A stretch of 39,132 nucleotides of DNA from Gammaproteobacteria bacterium. Its GTDB lineage: Bacteria > Pseudomonadota > Gammaproteobacteria > GCA-001735895. The stretch covers positions 1 through 39,132 of the forward strand of contig JALSKD010000186.1 in the NCBI GenBank assembly GCA_026989015.1. The letters run 5' to 3'. Shown in pieces: positions 1-6,732 of the stretch; within the stretch, counting starts at the first letter, position 1; each line of letters opens with the position of its first letter. The notes below the pieces were generated by a model, which made no database searches, had not been told where the DNA came from, and saw nothing but the letters and a program-made list of their open reading frames with translations. The position numbers were made by a program, and so were the translations under genes.

Positions 1-1187
1 TCGGCGTCGAGGTTGAACAGCGGCATTTCGGCCTCGTACCAGCAGCGCGCCTTCATGTTGTCCATGTCGTAGCCGAAGGCCCAGAGCCGGGGATGAAATT
101 CGAGGTCGTCGATCCACTCCTTGCGGGCATCGTAGGCGCTGACTACCGTTGCTGGTGCGCGGCTCAGCTTGCCCTGTTTGCCGGGCAACACCAGCCCGAT
201 CCAGTGGCGGTAGCCGATGCCGCCGGGCTGGGCCTTGATGGACAGCGGTTCCTTGTCATCTTCGAATACATAGGGCGTCAGCGGATGAATCCAGTGGCCG
301 GCATAATTGACGCCATAATTTTTGGTGATGAAGTGGCAAGCCAATTTGTTGGTTGGTGTTCCGGTCAAATCGCATTGGCCGGTTACATTTTCCCACTTGA
401 GGCGGATGCGCCGGGGCATGGACCAGTAGGCTTGCAGCGGATTGACCTGTTCCGGGAAGGTTTCCATGCCTTTCTTCTCGCTGGTGCGAGTCGAACCCAT
501 CCACGGCAGGATGGCCGCCTGTTCCCGTTTGTCGTGACCGCCCGGCAGGCGGTGAAACTCTTCCTGAGTCAGTACATTGAGCCACAGTCTGTGCCACAAG
601 CTGTCCCGGCTTCCGCCAGCGGGGGGTATCAGCAGGGTGGTCAATGGCCCGCCGCCACGCAGTGAAACGCGATGTCCTTGCCCACCGGAGGGTGCATTGA
701 TTTGCAGGGTGAACAATGCCAGTGCCGCGGTCAGCGGTGACAACTGATTGATTTGGCCCCGCTTGATGAAATGATCTTGGTTATTGCGGATGGTTTGGGC
801 GCCAGGCGCTTCGATGAAGAGGACGGCAATGTCTTTCTGCTCCCCCTCGTTCAGCTCCAGATCCTGCATGAAAGCCGGTTCACCTTCCCGCGCATCGATG
901 TTGAAGGCTTTTTCATAGGGTGAAAACGCTTGTGTCAGTTCATCGCTGGCGGGTGGTTGATTCCAGTATTGCGTCCATGCCTTGCGGTCTGCCGGCGCAA
1001 AAGCGGTTTGCAGCAAACCGATGAGCAATTGGTAGATGGCACCACGAAAATCGGCGCGGGGCGCTTCGATATCGACAATATCGTCGCGGCCCAGCTCGGC
1101 AAGCCGGATGGTCTCCCGCCCGCCGTCGCGCAAGCGCACAAGCGGCCAGGGGGATGTGAGGAGATTTAGAGCAGATTTTTCAGTCAT
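1..1187 (-). CDS. casA: CasA/Cse1 (Cas8e), type I-E Cascade large subunit, 3'-truncated by window edge
   Basis: Cse1 is the large subunit of the type I-E Cascade complex; it reads the PAM and recruits Cas3. The start at 1187 gives MTEKSALNLLTSPWPLVRL, which fits the NLL..PW..V opening of the family, and GGGPLTTLL near residue 180 is another Cse1 hallmark. The frame is open for 395 codons and leaves the window; relatives have about 500 residues, so roughly the last fifth is missing. The order cas3 then casA on one strand is that of type I-E operons, so the remaining Cascade genes and cas1-cas2 probably lie beyond the left edge. There is no strong Shine-Dalgarno sequence; the start overlaps the stop of a 54-codon ORF by 8 nt, so translation may be coupled. 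A predicted promoter lies at 1344-1379. Confidence 0.93.
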   Translation of the reverse strand, partial: MTEKSALNLLTSPWPLVRLRDGGRETIRLAELGRDDIVDIEAPRADFRGAIYQLLIGLLQTAFAPADRKAWTQYWNQPPASDELTQAFSPYEKAFNIDAREGEPAFMQDLELNEGEQKDIAVLFIEAPGAQTIRNNQDHFIKRGQINQLSPLTAALALFTLQINAPSGGQGHRVSLRGGGPLTTLLIPPAGGSRDSLWHRLWLNVLTQEEFHRLPGGHDKREQAAILPWMGSTRTSEKKGMETFPEQVNPLQAYWSMPRRIRLKWENVTGQCDLTGTPTNKLACHFITKNYGVNYAGHWIHPLTPYVFEDDKEPLSIKAQPGGIGYRHWIGLVLPGKQGKLSRAPATVVSAYDARKEWIDDLEFHPRLWAFGYDMDNMKARCWYEAEMPLFNLDA

Positions 1188-1344
1188 TTTCTGATTTCTC
1201 TAGTGATTTTGGCTGTTGAGCTTTCGGCTTGGCTCTCGATGACTCCAGCGTATTTCCCCAGATAACCTCAATATCTAGCCAGCGTGGAATCCGCACAGAT
1301 AACCGGACAAAAAGGCAATGAGATAACGCGTCAAGAATCTTCAT
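1180..1344 (-). CDS. Possible 54-aa leader protein overlapping casA start
   Basis: I do not recognise this ORF. It begins MKILDALSHCLFVRL and ends in a lysine- and serine-rich tail. The first half is hydrophobic to amphipathic with several arginines; the second half is charged. Its ATG at 1344-1342 coincides with the transcription start expected from the -10 box at 1351-1356, so if translated it would be from a leaderless or nearly leaderless mRNA. Its TGA overlaps the casA ATG by 8 nt, a layout that often couples translation. The frame stays open upstream to 1557, but that stretch crosses the repeat-like elements and terminator and is unlikely to be coding. It could be a genuine small Cas-operon protein, a leader peptide, a toxin-like partner of the crRNA-like RNA, or chance. 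Confidence 0.35.
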   Translation of the reverse strand: MKILDALSHCLFVRLSVRIPRWLDIEVIWGNTLESSRAKPKAQQPKSLEKSEND

Positions 1345-1379
1345 TCCTAAACTATAAAGGTTTAAGTTGGTTGTTGCAA
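1344..1379 (-). promoter_or_regulatory. Predicted sigma-70 promoter of the casA operon
   Basis: On the minus strand TTGCAA (1374-1379) is followed after exactly 17 bp by TATAGT (1351-1356, five of six consensus bases). Transcription would start near 1344, leaving about 157 nt before casA. The 17-bp spacer of this promoter is exactly the AAG PAM plus the 14-bp site matched by the crRNA-like RNA. Confidence 0.7.
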
Positions 1380-1391
1380 GATCGGAGAGTT
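1357..1391 (+). promoter_or_regulatory. Cascade self-target site (AAG PAM plus seed match) inside the casA promoter
   Basis: AAG at 1357-1359 is the canonical type I-E PAM. The next 14 bases, GTTTAAGTTGGTTG (1360-1373), match the first 14 bases of the pseudo-spacer at 1434-1447 except at position 6. Cascade flips out every sixth guide base, so position 6 should not count. Beyond position 14 the match falls to about chance (4 of 18). A short seed match of this kind favours binding without a full R-loop, which is how crRNA-like regulators are known to repress without Cas3 cleavage. The site covers the promoter spacer, and a full Cascade footprint would also cover the shared -35 box. Confidence 0.8.
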
Positions 1392-1402
1392 TCCGCGATA
1401 CT
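1374..1402 (+). promoter_or_regulatory. Predicted promoter of the crRNA-like RNA, sharing its -35 with the casA promoter
   Basis: TTGCAA (1374-1379) is its own reverse complement, so it can serve as a -35 in both directions. On the plus strand it is followed after exactly 17 bp by GATACT (1397-1402, four of six consensus bases). The expected start near 1406-1410 falls at the foot of the first repeat hairpin. The weak -10 makes this less certain than the casA promoter. Confidence 0.5.
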
Positions 1403-1404
1403 GA

Positions 1405-1494
1405 CACCTCCTCTATTCTTAGGGGATGACCCCGTTTACGTTGGTTGAGATATTTTTTGGCTGAAACGTTCCTCACACCTGTGGGGATAATGGT
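1405..1494 (+). CRISPR. Degenerate type I-E mini-array: repeat, 32-nt pseudo-spacer, repeat
   Basis: Repeat-like elements occupy 1405-1433 and 1466-1494, exactly 61 nt apart, which is the 29+32 period of type I-E arrays. From memory of a common I-E repeat form, about 16 and 20 of 29 positions agree. Both keep the Cas6e-type hairpin: CCTCTA/TAGGGG around TTCT (1410-1425) and CCTCAC/GTGGGG around ACCT (1471-1486). The inner two base pairs differ between copies but pairing is kept, and both have the same U-G wobble at pair three. The first repeat ends ATGACCCC, close to the usual 8-nt handle ATGAACCG. Only one spacer-length unit exists, so this is not an ordinary array. Confidence 0.85.
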
Positions 1495-1520
1495 AAAGGC
1501 CGCATTTCTGCGGCCTTTAC
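1406..1520 (+). ncRNA. crRNA-like regulatory RNA (CreR/CreA-type) predicted to guide Cascade to the casA promoter
   Basis: The RNA would start near the first hairpin, contain both degenerate repeats and the pseudo-spacer, and end at the hairpin at 1493-1520. Cas6e cutting at the 3' foot of each stem would give a product from 1426 to 1486: 8-nt handle, 32-nt guide and 21-nt 3' hairpin, or 61 nt, the normal I-E crRNA size. The guide's first 14 nt match the casA promoter beside an AAG PAM. CreR and CreA RNAs next to other cas operons are known to act this way, repressing cas genes or a toxin when Cascade and crRNAs are plentiful. That this one is expressed and works so is inference from sequence. 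Confidence 0.75.
1493..1520. terminator. Perfect 12-bp hairpin, probable bidirectional terminator between cas3 and the crRNA-like RNA
   Basis: The arms 1493-1504 and 1509-1520 pair perfectly around the loop TTTC. The stem has an AAAGGCCGC/GCGGCCTTT core, so either strand gives a GC-rich stem with a short 3' U run. The cas3 stop codon (1517-1519) is inside the stem and the second repeat abuts it. It could end cas3 mRNA leftward and the crRNA-like RNA rightward. The U tracts are only three bases, so efficiency is uncertain. Confidence 0.6.
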
Positions 1521-4189
1521 ACTTCAAATCCCAATCTGTCGGTATAGGTGATACCAATAAGCCTCCCTTTTTCGTTTATGCCTTGGGTCACCCAATGCTC
1601 CTTACTCCTTTTTAGCGGCAAGATCAGGCTGTGCTCGTCAAACAACGGCACATCCTCGCGCAGAATATCCAGCGCCTGTTGCAGCTCTGGCTCGTCAATA
1701 GGCGCGAGGCCGGCTAGCTGTTTGCGGTTGACGCGCAGGCTGCTCAGATCCCAGGGGTAGCGGCCCTCGTTACGCCAGGGTGTGAGTTTGCCGTCCTGCC
1801 AGCGGGCGAGATAGACGGTCTGGCTGTCGTCGCCGAGGCGTGTTGCGACAATGGCTTCCTCGTCCCAGCGTTCGTTGTCCTTGTAGCCGGATGTCAGTTT
1901 CAGCGAAGCGAACTCGCCGGCATCACGCTGGCTCATTTCTTCGCCTTCGACGGCGAGGCTGGTGTCATCCAGTCCGGGCGGACAGTAGGCGTCTTCGCCG
2001 TACACGCTTTCCAGCAAGTCGCGGGCGTCATCCGGCATGCGCCAGCCAGCGCGGGATTGCAGTTCGCGCGCGGTGCGCCACAGCACCGGGGTATTGGCAT
2101 AGACATGATGGGCCTTGGGAAAAAGCTGCTTGTACCAGTCGGCATCGGGTGCTTCGACCAGTGCCGGGGAAAATACATGCAGCCGCGGCGTGCCGCGTTC
2201 GCCGCGCTGGTGGCGGTGCAAACGCCCGGCGCGCTGGATCAGCAGGTCGATGGGGGCCAGGTCGGAGATCATGGCGTCGAAGTCGAGGTCGAGCGATTGT
2301 TCCACCACCTGGGTGGCGATGAGTACCTGACCGGCTCGCTGTTCCGGGGTGGAATCCTTGCCAAAACGCCCAAGCATGGCGTTTTCGATATCGATGCGGT
2401 CACCCATGGCGTAGCGGCTGTGGAACAGATGCAGCCTGTCCCGGTCCATCCACGGCGACTCAGCCAGTTGGCGCCAGGCTTCACGAGCGTCGGCCACGGT
2501 GTTGCGGATCCAGCAAACGCATTCGCCGTTACTCACGGCGCTTTGTATCACTGACAGGACGTCGGCTTCGTCATGCAGCAAGGTCACATCGACTTGCCTG
2601 GCCACCGAGGGGCGGGGGTCCAGTTTTTCCTGCTTGCATTGGCCCGAGATGGTGATGTGCGTGAGCAGCGGGTAATCATTTTTTTGCAGATCGACCGTTT
2701 TGCCACCGGTGAAGGCTTTGGCAAAAGCCTGTTTTTGGCGTTTGGTCAGCGTGGCCGAGAGCAGAATGACGCTGCCACCCAAGGCGGCGTGGAACTGGAG
2801 CAGGTGTTTCAGCGGTTGCGATGTATAGGCATCATAGGCATGCACCTCGTCGAGGATCAGCACCTTGTTGACCAGCCCCAGCAGACGAAGCGACTGGTGC
2901 CGTGCGGGCATCACGCCAAGTAAGGCCTGGTCGATGGTGCCGATGCCCACGTCGGCAAGCAGCGCCTTCTTGCGGTTGTCCGCCAGCCAGCGGTTGCACT
3001 GCGCACCAATGCTTTCCTCATGGCCGTAGCCGTTGGTGTCGGACTGGGCAATGAGCAGGGATTGCTGGAAGGCTTCGGAGAGATGCCGCGCGTTGTGGCT
3101 CAGGATCAGGCTGGGTCGGGCCTCGTCGGCATAGAAACGCCGGTACACCTGCGCCATTCGCTCGTACATGGCGTTGGCCGTGGCCATGGTGGGCAGGCCG
3201 ATGTACAGGCCTTCGGCCTGTCCGGCGCTGATCAGCCGGTGCGCCAGCATCAGCGCCGCTTCGGTTTTGCCCGCGCCGGTGACATCTTCGAGGATGAACA
3301 GTTGCGGCTCATCGGCCAGCGGCCAGTCGGCGCAGGTTTGTTGCAGTGGCGTGGGTTTTTCGATGTAACTGAACAAGTCTCTCAGCGGCTTGGCCTGAGC
3401 CGTCACCGGTGGCTTAAGATCCAGTGACTCGATGGCTTTCTCCGCCTGGGGCAAGGCGTATTGCTGCCAATATTCCCGTAGAGGCATATCGTCGGAGCGG
3501 TACGGAAAGAAATCGGTATTGGAGCCAATCCAGTCGGCGAGTACGGCAATACCGGCCAACAGCCAACTGGCTTCTTTCTGTTGCTCCACCCAATGTTCGT
3601 CACGCACTTTCTCGATGGCTTGGTCGAAATCAGGTTTGATCAGCGCTTGCCACTCGTTTGCGAATTGAAGCGCCGCCTCACGGTCGAAATCCCGAAAGTG
3701 GTTCTTGATGCGATCGTTGCCTTCCGGTGGCCAGCCGTGATGGCCGAATACCGGCGCCAGCCAATGCGGAAGCACATCCTTCAGGAAATCCTCGGTTGCC
3801 TGGTCCGGGCACGGAAACAGCGCTTTCTTCAGATACTGCCGCCACAGCAGCATGCCCAGGCTGTCGTGCCGCAGGCTGTAGTGCTTCTTGCGGATTTTCT
3901 CGTCCGGCCAGAACTGTTGCCGCAAAACGGGACGGAGCTGCTGAAAACTTTCGGCGAACTTGCCCAGGTCGTGCAGTCCCAGCAGCCAGGTCAGCCAGCG
4001 CTGTGCAAGGCTGATCTCTAGCCCCATGAGTTGGGCCAGGCGATCACGAAGAAGAGGGTGTCTCAGCATCAGGCATTGACCTACTGCCGCCACATCCAGC
4101 GAGTGGTATGCCAGCAGGTGGAGGACTGCGGCACTGGCAGTGCCGCCCCGTTGAGGCTGAGCTTTGCCCCAATAATGGTGGTATCGCAT
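1517..4189 (-). CDS. cas3: Cas3 HD nuclease-helicase, type I-E
   Basis: Cas3 is recruited by Cascade to a complete R-loop and then nicks and unwinds target DNA. The 890-residue product has the full two-part design. The N-terminal HD domain shows H29 and the H73-D74 pair in LHDLGKF, with a further GHHGW motif. The superfamily-2 helicase follows: Walker A GAGKTE near residue 303, DEVH near 447, SAT (motif III) in LLSATLT, and motif VI QRAGRLHRH near 653. No key motif is missing, so the enzyme looks active. It lies downstream of the DUF3108 gene on the same strand with an 81-bp gap and is separated from casA by the regulatory gap at 1188-1516. The start at 4189 has no strong ribosome-binding site. 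Confidence 0.95.
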   Translation of the reverse strand: MRYHHYWGKAQPQRGGTASAAVLHLLAYHSLDVAAVGQCLMLRHPLLRDRLAQLMGLEISLAQRWLTWLLGLHDLGKFAESFQQLRPVLRQQFWPDEKIRKKHYSLRHDSLGMLLWRQYLKKALFPCPDQATEDFLKDVLPHWLAPVFGHHGWPPEGNDRIKNHFRDFDREAALQFANEWQALIKPDFDQAIEKVRDEHWVEQQKEASWLLAGIAVLADWIGSNTDFFPYRSDDMPLREYWQQYALPQAEKAIESLDLKPPVTAQAKPLRDLFSYIEKPTPLQQTCADWPLADEPQLFILEDVTGAGKTEAALMLAHRLISAGQAEGLYIGLPTMATANAMYERMAQVYRRFYADEARPSLILSHNARHLSEAFQQSLLIAQSDTNGYGHEESIGAQCNRWLADNRKKALLADVGIGTIDQALLGVMPARHQSLRLLGLVNKVLILDEVHAYDAYTSQPLKHLLQFHAALGGSVILLSATLTKRQKQAFAKAFTGGKTVDLQKNDYPLLTHITISGQCKQEKLDPRPSVARQVDVTLLHDEADVLSVIQSAVSNGECVCWIRNTVADAREAWRQLAESPWMDRDRLHLFHSRYAMGDRIDIENAMLGRFGKDSTPEQRAGQVLIATQVVEQSLDLDFDAMISDLAPIDLLIQRAGRLHRHQRGERGTPRLHVFSPALVEAPDADWYKQLFPKAHHVYANTPVLWRTARELQSRAGWRMPDDARDLLESVYGEDAYCPPGLDDTSLAVEGEEMSQRDAGEFASLKLTSGYKDNERWDEEAIVATRLGDDSQTVYLARWQDGKLTPWRNEGRYPWDLSSLRVNRKQLAGLAPIDEPELQQALDILREDVPLFDEHSLILPLKRSKEHWVTQGINEKGRLIGITYTDRLGFEV

Positions 4190-4222
4190 AGGCCGTCTTT
4201 TGGATGCAGTCCTTTGCGTTGC

Positions 4223-4258
4223 ATAATATCCGTTTACTGGCTCACCAGACGAACCAGT
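4223..4258 (-). promoter_or_regulatory. Candidate cas3 promoter region with hairpin
   Basis: On the minus strand TATTAT (4223-4228) is a good -10 box that would start transcription near 4216, about 27 nt before cas3. No clear -35 lies 16-18 bp upstream. The expected -35 area is occupied by an 8-bp inverted repeat, ACTGGCTC (4236-4243) with GAACCAGT (4251-4258), with one G-U pair as RNA. That repeat could be a weak terminator for the upstream DUF3108 gene or a regulator site. Confidence 0.35.
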
Positions 4259-4270
4259 GAACCGGTTTTT

Positions 4271-4966
4271 TCAATCCATCCGCCACATCACGCTTTTTTC
4301 GGTTTTTCCCTTGTATTGCTCGATCTTGATCGGGGCGATATCGCCGCGGCGGTAGTAATAGACCATGTGTTTGTCGGAGCCTTCCAGGGTCTGGGTGACG
4401 CGGTCGAGGATGAGGGTGTCGTCGCCGGAGCGGAGCGGAACATCGCGCTCCAGCCGGAGGGTGGTGCGGCGGATCTTGCCTTTCTTGTAGAAGTCGGTTT
4501 CCAGTGTTCCGTCCGGGCTTTCGAGCAGTCTGGGGTAGAGCAGGTGGATGCTGAGGATGTCGTGCAGCGGCAGGCGGTAGTCGAGCTGGCGGGTGCCTTT
4601 CCTGTTGGCGTAGTAGAGGCGTTGCTTGCGGTCTTCGAACCAGGTGCTGCGGTCGGCGGGCTTGTCGTCGTAATCACCGCTGCGGGTAAGCATCAGGGCC
4701 GGTTCGCCATCGCGCAGGCGCAGCCAGGTTTCGCTGAAGGGTTTCTTTCGGGTGAGGAACCGCAGCCAGCCGACCGGTTCGGTGCGCATCTCCCAGATCC
4801 AGTAGTCGTACTGGGGGTAGAGGCGCATGGTGACCTTGCCGACGCGGGTTTCTCCGCGGTAGATCATGTAGTCGTGGCTGAAGGGTTCGAGCGGGGCAGC
4901 GAGGAGGTGGGCGGGCAGCAGTGCAAGCAGAAGCAGCAGCAGGTAGCGTTCAGTCCTTGGATTCAT
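4271..4966 (-). CDS. DUF3108 domain periplasmic protein
   Basis: A 231-residue protein of the DUF3108 family, whose biochemical role is not established. The N-terminus MNPRTERYLLLLLLALLPAH is a signal peptide, probably cut after LLAA, so the protein is likely periplasmic. The body is rich in short beta-strand segments with aromatic residues, as in FSHDYMIYRGETRVG and MVYYYRRGDIAPI. The start chosen at 4966 overlaps the end of purN by 17 nt; longer readings of the frame lack the signal peptide at their start. Genes of this family often follow purN in gammaproteobacteria, so it is probably the last gene of the purM-purN operon. Confidence 0.82.
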   Translation of the reverse strand: MNPRTERYLLLLLLALLPAHLLAAPLEPFSHDYMIYRGETRVGKVTMRLYPQYDYWIWEMRTEPVGWLRFLTRKKPFSETWLRLRDGEPALMLTRSGDYDDKPADRSTWFEDRKQRLYYANRKGTRQLDYRLPLHDILSIHLLYPRLLESPDGTLETDFYKKGKIRRTTLRLERDVPLRSGDDTLILDRVTQTLEGSDKHMVYYYRRGDIAPIKIEQYKGKTEKSVMWRMD

Positions 4967-5609
4967 CGTCGATCTGCCTCGGTCGGGTGAGCGGTTTGCC
5001 GTCGAACAGCGGTTGCTCGGCATCGGGTACCAGTCTGCCTTCGGCGATCCATTGAAGCAACCGGGGGTAGAGCCGGTGTTCCAGCCGGTGGGCTTTCTGT
5101 TGCAGGGACTCGGCATCGTCCTGAGGCTCGATCGGGAAACGGCCTTGCAGCAGCACCGGGCCGGCATCCAGTTCCGGGGTCACCACATGGATGCTGATGC
5201 CGTGTTCGCGGTCGCCGGCGTCCAGAGCGCGCTGATGGGTGTGCAATCCGGGGTATCGGGGCAGCAGCGAGGGGTGGATGTTGATCATGCGGCCGCGGAA
5301 GTGCTCAATCAGGTCGGGACTGAGGATGCGCATGTAGCCGGCCAGCACGATCAGGTCCGGCGCATGGCGGTCGATTTCCTGTTGCAGGCGGTGGTCGAAG
5401 CTCTCACGGTCGGGAAAGGCGCGGTGATCGAGCGCGATGGCTTCGATGCCATGGCGGCGGGCGCGTTCGAGACCGTAAGCGTCCGGGCGGTTGGAGATGA
5501 CCGTGCGTATGCGGCCGTTCAGGTCACCGGCCTCGATGCGGTCGATGATGGCTTGCAGGTTGCTGCCCTTGCCCGAGATGAGGACAACCAGGTCGAGCGG
5601 TGGCTTCAT
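4950..5609 (-). CDS. purN: Phosphoribosylglycinamide formyltransferase
   Basis: PurN transfers a formyl group from 10-formyl-tetrahydrofolate to GAR, the third step of purine synthesis. The 219-residue product has the typical length. It starts LDLVVLISGKGSNLQAI, where GKGSNLQ binds the phosphate of GAR, and contains LAGYMRIL and INIHPSLLP, which carries the family's catalytic Asn-His pair. The start at 5609 lies 4 nt after the purM stop, so the two are surely co-transcribed. The last 17 nt overlap the DUF3108 gene. Confidence 0.96.
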   Translation of the reverse strand: MKPPLDLVVLISGKGSNLQAIIDRIEAGDLNGRIRTVISNRPDAYGLERARRHGIEAIALDHRAFPDRESFDHRLQQEIDRHAPDLIVLAGYMRILSPDLIEHFRGRMINIHPSLLPRYPGLHTHQRALDAGDREHGISIHVVTPELDAGPVLLQGRFPIEPQDDAESLQQKAHRLEHRLYPRLLQWIAEGRLVPDAEQPLFDGKPLTRPRQIDDESKD

Positions 5610-5613
5610 CCGT

Positions 5614-6657
5614 TCAGTCGAAGACCACGGCGTCGCCGTAGCGGGCAACGATGTCGCCGATAATCCAGGCGGTCTCACCGGCATCGCGCAGTGCCCACAG
5701 GGTGGTGTCGGCCAGATCGGCGTCCACCGCCAGTACCATGCCGACGCCACAGTTGAAGGTGCGGCGCATCTCGCTGTCGCTGATGCCGCCGGCCTGTTGC
5801 AGCCACTGGAAGACCGGTGGAAGCGCCCAGCTGGAGCTGTCGATGCGCGCGGCGCAGTGTTCGGGCAGGACGCGGGGGATGTTTTCGGTCAATCCGCCGC
5901 CGGTGATGTGGGCGATGGCGTGGGGGGTGTTGGCCCGATCCAGTTCCAGCAGGGTCTTGCAGTAGATTCGGGTCGGTTCCAGCAGGGCATCACCGAGCGG
6001 GCGGCCACCGCAATCCTGGGCAAGATCGGCGCCGCTGATCTCGATGATCTTGCGGATCAGCGAATAGCCGTTGGAGTGGGGGCCGGATGAGCCGAGCGCC
6101 AGCAGCGCATCGCCGGGGCGGACCTCGCTGCCGTCGATGATCGCGTCCTTGTCCACGATGCCGACGCAGAAACCGGCGAGGTCGAAATCGTCTTGTGCGT
6201 ACATGCCGGGCATTTCGGCGGTCTCGCCGCCGATCAGCGCACAGCCGGCCTGTACGCAGCCCTCGGCGATGCCGGTGATGACCTGCTCGGCGACTTCCAG
6301 CTCCAGTCGGCCGGTGGCGTAGTAGTCGAGGAAGAACAGGGGTTCGGCGCCCAGCACGGCAATGTCGTTGGCGCACATGGCGACCAGATCGATGCCGATG
6401 CCGTCATAGCGCTGGAGGTCGATGGCCAGCCGCAGCTTGGTGCCGACGCCGTCGGTGCCGGAGACCAGATAGGGGTTCGGGTAGCGGTCCAGCGGCAGAT
6501 CGAACAATCCGCCAAAACCGCCGATGCCACCGACCACGCCGCTGCGCCGGGTGCGCCGGATGGCCGGCTTGATGCGTTCCACCAAGGCGTTTCCGGCATC
6601 GATGTCGACACCGGCGTCACGGTAACTCAGTGAGGGCTTGGGATCGGCGGAATTCAT
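5614..6657 (-). CDS. purM: Phosphoribosylformylglycinamidine cyclo-ligase (AIR synthetase)
   Basis: PurM closes the imidazole ring in an ATP-dependent step to give AIR, the fifth step of purine synthesis. The 347-residue length is typical. Hallmarks include the opening [46 protein letters not shown] and [16 protein letters not shown]. It is the first gene of a minus-strand operon with purN. It is divergent from the DUF2066-hda pair across a 75-bp gap. Confidence 0.97.
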   Translation of the reverse strand: MNSADPKPSLSYRDAGVDIDAGNALVERIKPAIRRTRRSGVVGGIGGFGGLFDLPLDRYPNPYLVSGTDGVGTKLRLAIDLQRYDGIGIDLVAMCANDIAVLGAEPLFFLDYYATGRLELEVAEQVITGIAEGCVQAGCALIGGETAEMPGMYAQDDFDLAGFCVGIVDKDAIIDGSEVRPGDALLALGSSGPHSNGYSLIRKIIEISGADLAQDCGGRPLGDALLEPTRIYCKTLLELDRANTPHAIAHITGGGLTENIPRVLPEHCAARIDSSSWALPPVFQWLQQAGGISDSEMRRTFNCGVGMVLAVDADLADTTLWALRDAGETAWIIGDIVARYGDAVVFD

Positions 6658-6690
6658 GGCCGCGGGTTCTCCGATGTTGGGGGCTGTGCT

Positions 6691-6696
6691 ATTTTA
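6691..6696 (-). promoter_or_regulatory. Candidate -10 box for purM
   Basis: In the 75-bp gap between purM and the divergent DUF2066 gene, the minus strand reads TAAAAT at 6691-6696, five of six consensus bases. The hexamer 17 bp upstream (CGGGCA) agrees with the -35 consensus at only three positions. I see no convincing promoter for the plus-strand gene here. Confidence 0.35.
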
Positions 6697-6732
6697 CACG
6701 CCCTGAAAATTATTGCCCGGTTTCACCCGCCC

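Noticed and set aside
256-597. 113-codon minus-strand frame within casA
   Set aside because: It is in another frame of the same strand as casA, which is continuous and recognisable from 1187 to the window edge.
1253-1308. Repeat-like fragments with TTCCCC and GATAACCG in the casA leader
   Set aside because: They lack the paired stem and the 61-nt spacing of type I-E repeats; they are listed instead as AGATAAC direct repeats.
1405-1494. Reading the two repeats as a decayed remnant of an ordinary CRISPR array
   Set aside because: A decaying array would not keep both hairpins with compensated pairs, nor have a guide matching the adjacent cas promoter with a proper PAM. Decay remains the main alternative if no RNA is made.
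1345-1557. Upstream continuation of the 54-codon ORF to a 125-codon frame
   Set aside because: It reads antisense through the two repeat hairpins, the pseudo-spacer and the terminator, and begins within cas3. These structures explain the sequence better, and the predicted transcript starts at 1344.
4232-4240. Possible second target of the pseudo-spacer near the cas3 promoter (GTTTAC match)
   Set aside because: Only six bases match, positions 7 and 8 of the seed do not, and the preceding TCC is not a type I-E PAM.
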